NCBI RefSeq assembly: GCF_900115175.1
Contig: NZ_FOYV01000002.1
Location: 124,001 to 188,000 of the forward strand
Source of the DNA: Marinobacter gudaonensis
Lineage (GTDB): Bacteria; Pseudomonadota; Gammaproteobacteria; Pseudomonadales; Oleiphilaceae
Reading direction: 5' to 3'
Length of the DNA stretch: 64,000 nt
Shown here: one piece after another, positions 9,448 through 17,389 of the stretch
Layout: every line of letters begins with the position of its first letter
Numbering within the stretch: the first letter of the stretch is position 1
Notes under the pieces: generated by a model
What the model saw: only the letters and a program-made list of their open reading frames with translations
Databases searched by the model: none
Told to the model about the DNA's origin: nothing
Program-made: the position numbers and the translations under genes

Positions 9448-11433
9448 ATGCACATTGCGCCTGATCTACAGCTACCGAGCCTCCCGGAAGTCACCTTGCG
9501 GGCGCTCGATGCATGTCATCAGGACGAAAGCTACAGGACCATCAGCGAGATTGTCTCAGCCGACACCGCCCTGGTCGCCCGCATACTGGCCCTTGCCAAT
9601 TCAGCCCTGTACGGACCATCAACCCCGATCCGCTCGGTGGACCAGGCCCTGTTGCGCCTCGGTACCCACCGATTCCACACCCTGGTGCTCACCGCTGCGC
9701 TGCGCCAGCTTCTGTTCGAGCTCGGCGGTGACGAGTGGCAGCAGCTAAGGGATTTCTGGCGTCACTCACTGACCACCGCGTTGACCGCTCGAGCCCTCGC
9801 CACCCTCACCCGGTACCGGGAGCCGGACGAGGCCTTCATGCTGGGCATGTTGCACAACATTGGTGAATTGATTGCTATTAAAACGCCAGCGGCCGAGGCG
9901 AAGCAACACTATCTTGACCGCCAGGCGGAAATTGCCGCGGACCTGGTCACCGCATGGGGACTGGGGCCCATGGCCGCCGATGCCATGCGGTATCAGCAGG
10001 CCTTGCCGACGGAACTGCGAGACGCCGGCCACCTGGTGAAATTGATCAGCCTGGCAACGCGACTCGCACTCTCGGATGCCGCGGGTATTGCCGCGGCCGG
10101 TACCGTTTTTGGTCTGAACGAAGAACTTACCCGGGAAATCAACCGACGAATCAGTAACGAGGTGTCAGGCATGGCGGCCTCGCTCGGGATTCCACTGGAT
10201 GAGGACTACTGTGGTGAAAGTGCGTCCCGCCAACTCAAACAGACCATCCTGCGCCAGGCGATGGCCAGCCAGGCCATCGGTCTGGCCGATATCAACGGGG
10301 AGGTGGATGATATCCTGGCCGAGACCGTCAACAGCCTGACCCTGGTCACCGGCCTCCCCGCCCTGTGCTTCGGACACACGGGCGACAACCTTGTGCTCCT
10401 CTCCGGAACCATCGGCGAGGTACCGGAACTGGCGGTTACCGCCAAGGCCGGCGGCAGCGTGCTCACCGAGGCGTTTATCTCAGGCCTGCCGGTGGGTCTT
10501 GGCGACCGCGCCCCGACAGTGCTCGACAGACAGCTGCTGTCACTACTTCACACTCCCTCCCTGCTGGCCATACCGGTTCAGAGCGGCGAGCACTGCCCTG
10601 GGGTCTTTGCGCTCGGCACGGACAACGACGCGCTCGAGAACACCCGCGAGCTGGCACATATTTTCACCAGCGAACTTGCGTCGGTGCTTGCCAACCGGCC
10701 CATGAATACAGGTGCGGGTGGACTGGATGCCAGAAAGCTGGACCAGGACATGGCCCGGGAACGTTTACGCCGACAGGTTCACGAAGTCAGCAATCCGCTG
10801 ACTATCATTCGCCAGTACATCTATCAACTGCGCAGCCGCATGGACGACGCCGACGTGCAGCAGGAGCTGGATGTGATACGGGACGAACTGGACCGGGCGG
10901 GCAACCTGCTGCTCCAGATGAGCCACGCGGACACCCTTGGTGACGGCGGCGGCGGGGTGGAACTGAACACAGAACTGGAAAGCCTGGCCCGGATCCTTGA
11001 AGATAGTGTGTTCAGCGAGGGCAACCGGCAACTGGCCCTGAAGCTATGCGCCAGCCCCACTCTGGTGGCGGCCGGGCCCACCGGCGTACGCCAGGTGGTG
11101 ATCAATCTGGTACGCAACGCCGCCGAAAGCCTGCCGGAGACCGGCGGCACCGTTACCCTGCAGACAGCTTCCCCGGTATGGCAGAATCAGCGAACCTGGG
11201 TCGAGCTCGAAATTTCAGATACCGGCGCAGGGATACCCGATGAGATCCGGGACAAGCTGTTCGCGCCGGTAAGCACCACCAAAGGAGAGGGCCACAGCGG
11301 TTTGGGCCTGAGTATTGTGAAGCAGCTGGTTGATGACATGGAGGGCATCATCGCTTGTCGCACGGGGCAGGAGGGCACCACCTTCAGGATTTTGCTGCCG
11401 GCGGCCAGCCACAAAAAGAACGAGAACGACTGA
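9448..11433 (+). CDS. HDOD-domain sensor histidine kinase
   Basis: A 661-residue hybrid. Residues 1-200 form an HDOD domain (LPSLPEVTLRAL start, HNIGEL). A middle region of about 290-425 looks like a GAF-type sensor. The kinase follows with the H-box HEVSNPL (His445), N-box NLVRNAAES, G1 DTGAGIPD and G2 GHSGLGLS. There is no membrane segment, so it should sense a cytoplasmic cue. The next gene, 24 bp downstream, starts with a receiver domain and is the obvious phosphotransfer partner. HDOD domains resemble inactivated HD hydrolases and usually serve as scaffolds in signalling. Confidence 0.88.
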   Translation: MHIAPDLQLPSLPEVTLRALDACHQDESYRTISEIVSADTALVARILALANSALYGPSTPIRSVDQALLRLGTHRFHTLVLTAALRQLLFELGGDEWQQLRDFWRHSLTTALTARALATLTRYREPDEAFMLGMLHNIGELIAIKTPAAEAKQHYLDRQAEIAADLVTAWGLGPMAADAMRYQQALPTELRDAGHLVKLISLATRLALSDAAGIAAAGTVFGLNEELTREINRRISNEVSGMAASLGIPLDEDYCGESASRQLKQTILRQAMASQAIGLADINGEVDDILAETVNSLTLVTGLPALCFGHTGDNLVLLSGTIGEVPELAVTAKAGGSVLTEAFISGLPVGLGDRAPTVLDRQLLSLLHTPSLLAIPVQSGEHCPGVFALGTDNDALENTRELAHIFTSELASVLANRPMNTGAGGLDARKLDQDMARERLRRQVHEVSNPLTIIRQYIYQLRSRMDDADVQQELDVIRDELDRAGNLLLQMSHADTLGDGGGGVELNTELESLARILEDSVFSEGNRQLALKLCASPTLVAAGPTGVRQVVINLVRNAAESLPETGGTVTLQTASPVWQNQRTWVELEISDTGAGIPDEIRDKLFAPVSTTKGEGHSGLGLSIVKQLVDDMEGIIACRTGQEGTTFRILLPAASHKKNEND

Positions 11434-11457
11434 CGCAGAAACAATGGACACAGACCG

Positions 11458-13632
11458 ATGGCACCTGAACACTCTGATCAGCCTTTCAGTCACGGGTTAA
11501 CGGCACGGATTCTGGTGGCAGATGATGAACCCCGTCTGCTCAATACGCTGGCCGCGCTGCTACGTAGCCGGGGTTACGATGTCTTCGAAGCCCACGGCGG
11601 GCAAAAAGCCTGTGACCTGATCAGCCAGCAGGCCTTTGATCTGGCGCTTCTGGACCTTCGAATGCCGGAGGTAAACGGGTTCGACGTGATGGCGCGTCTT
11701 GCCGAAAGCCAGCCGGACTGCGGGATTATTGTGGTCAGCGGAGAAAGCTCGTTCAGTTCCGTCAGCCGCGCGCTCCGACGTGGCGCCCTCGATTACATCC
11801 GCAAACCCTTCGACCCGGAAGAGCTGCTCGCCACCGTGGAAAGCGTCATCGGCAAGAAGACGCTTCTGGAAGCCCACCAGCACATTCAAATGCGCCTGGA
11901 GAAATCCGAGGCCCTGCACCGGTACATCGTCAACAGCTCGCCCGATATCGTGTTCATGCTGGATCAGGAAGGGCGCTTCTGTTTTGTGAACAGCAAGGTG
12001 GAGAGCCTGCTGGGCTACCGACCGGAGGAGCTGTGCGGGCAGCATTTCAGGCACATTCTCGACGATCGTGACGTCACCCGGGGAACCCTGGCCCTTAAAG
12101 GTCCGAACATCACCGCTGACAACCCGAGAACCCTGGAACTGCGCCTGAAAACCCGGGGCAGCCGGCGGGCAACACGCCACTTTGAAATCACCGCTTTCCC
12201 CATTGATCCACAGACCTGGCCCCATTCCGGTGTGACACAGGGCGGCGGTAACGGCAATGGAGCCCGTTACTATGGAACCGCCCGTGACGTGACGGAAAGA
12301 AAGGAGGCAGAAGCCTTCATCAATTTCCAGGCGTACCACGACCTGCTGACCCGCTTACCCAACCGCGCCCTGTTCAAGGACCGTCTGGAACTGGCCATCA
12401 CCCATGCCAAACGGGGCGGCCAGAAGCTGGCGGTGATGTTCCTGGACCTCGACCGGTTCAAGGTAATCAACGACACCCTGGGGCACGCCATGGGTGACCG
12501 GTTGCTGCAGGCGGTTACGCACCGGCTGGAAAAGTGTCTGCGCAAGGGCGATACCCTCTCCCGCTTTGGCGGTGATGAGTTCACCCTGCTGCTTCCGTCC
12601 ATCCACAATCACGAAGACGCCAGACAGATTGCCAAGAAACTCATTGACGCCCTCCGCGCGCCCTTCCAGCTGGGCGATCACGAGGTGTTCGTGGGCGTCA
12701 GTATCGGCATCACCATTTTCCCGGAAGCCGGCGAAAGCATGGATCAACTGATCCAGAACGCCGATATTGCGATGTACCACGTGAAGGCCAAGGGCAAGGA
12801 CGGTTATCGTTTCTACTCGCAAAGTATGAGCATCGACACCGCCAACCGGCTGAACCTGGAACGGGACCTGCGTCAGGCACTGGAACGGAACGAGCTGCGC
12901 GTGTTCTATCAGCCCCAGGTGTGTTCCCGCACCAACCGGGTGGTTGGCCTGGAAGCACTGGTGCGATGGCAGCATCCTGAGCGGGGGCTACTCTACCCGA
13001 GGGATTTCCTGCCCTTGGCGGAAGAAACCAAGCTGATCGGGCAACTGAGCGAGCGTGTGCTCGACCAGGCGTGCCAGGATGTTGGCCACTGGATACGCTC
13101 TGGGCATCCGGACCTCCGACTGGCGGTCAACCTGTCACCGATCCAGGTGGAGCATCCCCGCTTTGTCGAAACCCTCATGCAGCAGGTCAAGGCCCACGAT
13201 TTCCCGCCCGGCAATCTGGAGATCGAGATCACCGAGAATGTGATCATGAACGATCTCGAGCAGATCAGTCAGAAACTGCGGGAACTGGCGTCGTTCGGCG
13301 TCCGGATCGCCATTGATGATTTTGGCACCGGCTACTCCTCCCTGAATTACCTCCACAGACTGCCCATCCACACGCTGAAAGTGGACCAGTCATTCGTCAA
13401 GGCCATCCGCAGCGGTGAAGACGGCGCCTGCATTGTGAACGCCATCGTGGCCATGGCCCATGGCCTGAAGCTGGAAATTGTCGCCGAAGGCGTGGAGACT
13501 GACGAGCAACTGGAGTATCTGAGAAGTCTGGGCTGCCACCAGGTGCAGGGCTTCTTCTACGGCCCCGCGCGGCCAGCGGCTGAAGTGTCCCGAAGCCTGG
13601 GAGTTACCAAAGCCCGCGCCGCATCCTTCTGA
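11458..13632 (+). CDS. Response regulator with PAS, GGDEF and EAL domains
   Basis: A 724-residue c-di-GMP turnover protein. The receiver domain (about 17-130) carries the phospho-acceptor Asp66 in LLDLRMPE. A PAS domain follows at about 155-285 (VNSSPDIVFMLDQEG). The diguanylate cyclase motif GGDEF is intact at 371-375, and the phosphodiesterase motif EAL is intact at 499-501, with ENVIMND, DDFGTGYSS and AEGVET further on. Both activities are therefore possible; which dominates cannot be told. It lies 24 bp after the HDOD kinase and is probably co-transcribed with and phosphorylated by it. Confidence 0.92.
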   Translation: MAPEHSDQPFSHGLTARILVADDEPRLLNTLAALLRSRGYDVFEAHGGQKACDLISQQAFDLALLDLRMPEVNGFDVMARLAESQPDCGIIVVSGESSFSSVSRALRRGALDYIRKPFDPEELLATVESVIGKKTLLEAHQHIQMRLEKSEALHRYIVNSSPDIVFMLDQEGRFCFVNSKVESLLGYRPEELCGQHFRHILDDRDVTRGTLALKGPNITADNPRTLELRLKTRGSRRATRHFEITAFPIDPQTWPHSGVTQGGGNGNGARYYGTARDVTERKEAEAFINFQAYHDLLTRLPNRALFKDRLELAITHAKRGGQKLAVMFLDLDRFKVINDTLGHAMGDRLLQAVTHRLEKCLRKGDTLSRFGGDEFTLLLPSIHNHEDARQIAKKLIDALRAPFQLGDHEVFVGVSIGITIFPEAGESMDQLIQNADIAMYHVKAKGKDGYRFYSQSMSIDTANRLNLERDLRQALERNELRVFYQPQVCSRTNRVVGLEALVRWQHPERGLLYPRDFLPLAEETKLIGQLSERVLDQACQDVGHWIRSGHPDLRLAVNLSPIQVEHPRFVETLMQQVKAHDFPPGNLEIEITENVIMNDLEQISQKLRELASFGVRIAIDDFGTGYSSLNYLHRLPIHTLKVDQSFVKAIRSGEDGACIVNAIVAMAHGLKLEIVAEGVETDEQLEYLRSLGCHQVQGFFYGPARPAAEVSRSLGVTKARAASF

Positions 13633-13868
13633 ATACCAATTATCCATTGTCGGACACTCCGATATAAAAGCGCGATCTGGTTAGCAAAGTATTGCAACGC
13701 GTTACTTTATGTATCCGGAAATGCGCAGTGCTGCACATCTTTCTCCCACCCTGTTCTCTAAGCTCATTTTCACAAGGCGCCAACCACCGATACGGCCTGC
13801 CCTCGCTCGGGCCGAGAACGACAACAAAGGTGGTGGCATCCAGGGAACAAGAACAGGCAGCCGTCATC

Positions 13869-14522
13869 ATGCGCGACAAGTACAAGTACATTGGTCCGGT
13901 TTACGATTTCCTCAGCAACCTCTACAGCGGCAAGAACATCCACCGGTGCAAAACCGCCATGCTCGACGTGGAAACGGTCCGCCCCGGCGATCGCATCCTG
14001 TTTGCCGGCGTGGGTCATGGCCGTGATGCCATCCGCGCCGCCGAACTCGGCGCCGACGTTACCGTGGTGGACCTCTCGGAAACCATGTTGCGCAAGTTCG
14101 CCCAGGCTCAGGAAAAAGAAGCGCCCGAGCTGACCATCCGCCGCATTCACAGCGACATCATGACGGTGGAAGAGTTCGAGCAATACGACATGGTGGTGGC
14201 CAATTTCTTCCTGAACGTGTTTGACGAGGACATGATGGTGCGCGTGCTTGAACACCTGATCCGCCTCGGCAAGGCCGACGCTCGGGTCGTGGTGGGCGAT
14301 TTCTGCTATCCCACCGGCAACGTCCTCTCGCGTCTGTTCAAGAAACTCTACTGGTACATGGCCGTCTTCATCTTCTGGCTGTTCGCCAACAACGCCTTTC
14401 ACAAGATCTACAACTACCCCGAACACATGCAGCGACTGGGCCTGCAGGTTACCGACAAGAAGCATTTCAAACTTCTGAACATGAACTGCTACTGGTCCAT
14501 TCTCGGGCGCAAGCAGGCCTGA
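13869..14522 (+). CDS. SAM-dependent methyltransferase, class I
   Basis: A 217-residue protein with the glycine-rich SAM motif FAGVGHG at 45-51 and the acidic strand end VVDLS at 66-70, typical of class I methyltransferases. A strongly hydrophobic stretch near 158-175 (YMAVFIFWLFAN) could sit in or on the membrane, suggesting a lipid-like substrate; this is inference. ATG 13869 is used because the longer open frame begins with TTG and lacks family character. The ribosome site is weak. The 236-bp gap before it (13633-13868) shows no gene. A DUF2156 protein follows 45 bp downstream in the same direction, and the pair probably works together. Confidence 0.75.
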   Translation: MRDKYKYIGPVYDFLSNLYSGKNIHRCKTAMLDVETVRPGDRILFAGVGHGRDAIRAAELGADVTVVDLSETMLRKFAQAQEKEAPELTIRRIHSDIMTVEEFEQYDMVVANFFLNVFDEDMMVRVLEHLIRLGKADARVVVGDFCYPTGNVLSRLFKKLYWYMAVFIFWLFANNAFHKIYNYPEHMQRLGLQVTDKKHFKLLNMNCYWSILGRKQA

Positions 14523-14567
14523 GCGCCGGCACGTAACCACCAATAACAAGACACGGGGAGCAGAGAC

Positions 14568-15575
14568 ATGACGGATCAGATACTTGCCCTGGACAGGATC
14601 GGCGCACTGGAAAGCGGTTCATTCACCTTCAGTGAACGTGTCGGCTACCTGAAAAAATACGGCATCCATTCCCAATCCTTCTCCACCCTGCAGCCGGGCA
14701 TGCAATATTTCGATGTACCGGGCGTCGGCTACATTGCCTACATGCGCAAGTGGGGCGGCACCTTCGTGCTGTCCGATCCGGTGTGCGCGCCGGAAGACTT
14801 CGGCAGCCTTCTGGAAAGCTTTCACCAGCGGTTCCCCAACGCTTGCTACATACAGGTTTCCAAGGCCGTGGTGGACTTTCTGCACCTGAGATTCGGCCTT
14901 TACGGCACCCAGTTTGGCTGCGAGTCACGCATTGACCTGGCCCGCTGGTCCCTGAGCGGCAAGAAAAAGCAGGTGTTGCGGACCGCCCTGAACCAGGCCG
15001 AGAAAAACGGAATTGTGGTCAAGGAGCGTTTCAGCGACGACCATACCCGGGAAATTTCCGAAGCCTGGATCCGTACCCGCAAGTGCAAGAGCAACGAAAT
15101 CCGGTTCCTGATCCGCCCCATGGAGATGGACTATCGGGAAAATGAGCGGCACTTCTACGCGTACCAGGATGGCAAGGCCGTCGGCTTCATCTACTTTGAC
15201 CCGATCTACCGGAACAACGAGATCATCAGCTACGTGCCGAACATCTCCCGGGCCAACGCCGACTTTCGCCAGGGTATTTTCTACACTCTCATGGCCCATG
15301 CCATGGATGTCTTCAAGTCCGAAGGGGTGCCCTTCCTCGACCTCGGCCTTATTCCGCTGTCACTGGATCCCGCTACCGAGCACCAGGAAAGCCGGCTTCT
15401 GAAGCGACTGATGCACGGAGTCTATGAGAAAGGCAACTTCCTGTATAACTTCAAGGGACTGGAGTTCACCAAGTCGCGCTTCCGCGGAGAGAATTTCAAA
15501 ACCTATTGCTGCCACCGCCGGGCGCTGCCGGTGGTTGAGTTCCTGGCCATGTTCAAGCTGACCCGCTTGCTCTGA
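14568..15575 (+). CDS. DUF2156 family protein (MprF C-terminal-like acyltransferase fold)
   Basis: A 335-residue soluble protein resembling the C-terminal catalytic domain of phosphatidylglycerol lysyltransferase (MprF/LPG synthase), which has a tandem GNAT fold and uses aminoacyl-tRNA. Visible family features are the FSERVGYLKKYG start, SDPVCAPED and the GLIPLSLDP segment. Unlike MprF there is no membrane flippase domain. The substrate is unknown. A GGGGAG ribosome site precedes ATG 14568. Its last 23 bp overlap the 3' end of the convergent murI. The upstream methyltransferase suggests a two-step modification of a shared product. Confidence 0.72.
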   Translation: MTDQILALDRIGALESGSFTFSERVGYLKKYGIHSQSFSTLQPGMQYFDVPGVGYIAYMRKWGGTFVLSDPVCAPEDFGSLLESFHQRFPNACYIQVSKAVVDFLHLRFGLYGTQFGCESRIDLARWSLSGKKKQVLRTALNQAEKNGIVVKERFSDDHTREISEAWIRTRKCKSNEIRFLIRPMEMDYRENERHFYAYQDGKAVGFIYFDPIYRNNEIISYVPNISRANADFRQGIFYTLMAHAMDVFKSEGVPFLDLGLIPLSLDPATEHQESRLLKRLMHGVYEKGNFLYNFKGLEFTKSRFRGENFKTYCCHRRALPVVEFLAMFKLTRLL

Positions 15576-16425
15576 CTCCAGATGCCGCCGGCCAGTTACC
15601 GGCGACCTGCGCAGGCGACAGGCCCAGCCCGGCCATGAACGAGGCAATATCTTCCGGCGCGGCACCGGAAAACAGGGCTGACAGCACGGCCGCTTTCCCG
15701 CCAGCCAAAGAATCCTTCTGGAGGATGTCCGGGGCAGGAACCGCCAACCCCGCCTCGTCCAGCAGCCAGGCCACACGCCGGGCAATGGCCTCCCCGGAGT
15801 CCACCCAGAAGCGCACCTCGGGCAAACTTTTACGCAGGCTCTCGAGCAACAGCGGGTAGTGGGTGCAGCCCAGCACCACCGTGTCCACGGCCGCGGACCG
15901 GAAAGGGGCCATGGCTTCGGAAAGCTCTTCTTCCGGAACCGCGTGTCCGGAAACCAGCCTCTCAGCCCAACTCACCAGCCCCGGGTGACCAATACGCTCG
16001 ACGACACAGTCGCTGGCAAATTCCTGGATCAAACGATCAATGTAGGGCCGACGCACCGTGGCGGGTGTTGCCAGGAGCCCGATTCTGCGATTGACGGTTT
16101 TTGCGGCCGCCGGCTTGATGGCCGGCACCACGCCCACTACCGGAACGCCGGTCATCGCGCGCAGGTGAGGCAACACCACGGTACTGGCCGTGTTACAGGC
16201 CACCACAATCACATCGGGGGCGTAAACCCCGAGTGCGCTCGCAATCAGGCGGGTGCAGCGCTCGACAACCTCGGCCTCCGGCTTGTCGCCGTAGGGAAAA
16301 CCGGCGTTATCGGCCAGGTACACCAGATCCAGCCCCGGCAGTTGCCGATGAATGCAGTCGGCGACGCTGAGGCCACCCACGCCGGAGTCGAATACCAGAA
16401 TCCTGGGGCCGCGCGTTGTCTTCAA
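15553..16425 (-). CDS. murI: Glutamate racemase
   Basis: A 290-residue enzyme supplying D-glutamate for peptidoglycan. The two catalytic cysteines are Cys77 in ACNTA and Cys187 in GCTHYPLL, and the N-terminal DSGVGGLS starts at Asp13. The start codon is TTG at 16425, preceded by GGGAGG at good spacing and overlapping the nudC stop as TTGA; no in-frame ATG or GTG is better placed. The coupling implies translation with nudC. The 3' end overlaps that of the DUF2156 gene by 23 bp. Confidence 0.92.
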   Translation of the reverse strand: MKTTRGPRILVFDSGVGGLSVADCIHRQLPGLDLVYLADNAGFPYGDKPEAEVVERCTRLIASALGVYAPDVIVVACNTASTVVLPHLRAMTGVPVVGVVPAIKPAAAKTVNRRIGLLATPATVRRPYIDRLIQEFASDCVVERIGHPGLVSWAERLVSGHAVPEEELSEAMAPFRSAAVDTVVLGCTHYPLLLESLRKSLPEVRFWVDSGEAIARRVAWLLDEAGLAVPAPDILQKDSLAGGKAAVLSALFSGAAPEDIASFMAGLGLSPAQVAGNWPAASGVRASGSA

Positions 16426-17237
16426 AGCGGAAGGCCTCCCTGGGCGATCTCTTTCTCCATGGCCCGGATAAGCCGGCCGGAAATGGTGGTTTGCGGCGGC
16501 ACTGGGGGTGTGTCGCCAGGCAGGAACCAGTCCGCATCCGCCAGTTCGTCCTCCTGCAGCACCAGCTCGCCACCCGCGTAGTCGGCAAAGAAACCCACCA
16601 TCAGCTGATGGGGAAACGGCCAGGGTTCGGACGCGTGGTAACGAATGTTGTTGACGTCCAGACCAGTCTCTTCCTTTACTTCCCGCTTTACCGCTTCCTC
16701 CAGGCTTTCACCCGGTTCCACGAACCCGGCAATCAGGCTGTAGAAATGCCGCTTGACCCTTGACGATTTTGCCAGCAGAAGGCGATCGCCCCTGCGGATA
16801 ACAACAATCACACAGGGCGCAAGCCGCGGGTACCAGGGTATGCCACAGGCATCACACCATTTGGCGCGCTCCACAGCGTGAAACCCGGTCTGCTCACCGC
16901 ATCGGCCGCAGTACCGGTGATCCCGCCACCATTGCCATACCTGGAATCCCGTGCTGAGCATTGCCGCGGGGGCATCCTCCATCATCAGCAAGGCGTCGCG
17001 TAGCGGAATCACCTCCCGCCCGGCAGCAGCGTCTTCCGGCACTTCGGTAACGAACACGCCGCACTCGCCCAGACTTCCGAGCGACACGGCTTCCGGCATG
17101 CCCTGCAAAAACAGACCGCCGTTCACCTCGTGCAACCAGCCCGACGCCGGCTTCACAATTCCCTGACCGTGAAGCGCCAGGACCAGGTCGCCCCCGGCGG
17201 GCTGCGCCGTTGTCCAACCGGGTTTCCACTGACTCAT
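16422..17237 (-). CDS. nudC: NADH pyrophosphatase / NAD-capped RNA decapping Nudix hydrolase
   Basis: A 271-residue Nudix protein that cleaves NAD(H) and, in characterised homologues, removes NAD caps from RNA. It has the four-cysteine zinc ribbon (CGRCGEQ and CDACG) and a Nudix box with GFVEPGESLEEA and REVKEETG. ATG 17237 is preferred because GGTGG lies at suitable distance; ATG 17249 is the alternative. It is divergent from plsB and translationally coupled to murI. Confidence 0.9.
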   Translation of the reverse strand: MSQWKPGWTTAQPAGGDLVLALHGQGIVKPASGWLHEVNGGLFLQGMPEAVSLGSLGECGVFVTEVPEDAAAGREVIPLRDALLMMEDAPAAMLSTGFQVWQWWRDHRYCGRCGEQTGFHAVERAKWCDACGIPWYPRLAPCVIVVIRRGDRLLLAKSSRVKRHFYSLIAGFVEPGESLEEAVKREVKEETGLDVNNIRYHASEPWPFPHQLMVGFFADYAGGELVLQEDELADADWFLPGDTPPVPPQTTISGRLIRAMEKEIAQGGLPL

Positions 17238-17389
17238 CGAGACCACCATCTGTTTGCGCGCCTGGGCGATTGATTGATCATGCTGAAATGTACCACATTG
17301 CCATGCCGGCCAAGAACGCAGGCGCGACTTTCCGCCCCGTACTCAACCAAGTAAACTTGGCTCCTGTTTCTATAACGGAGTTGCACTTT

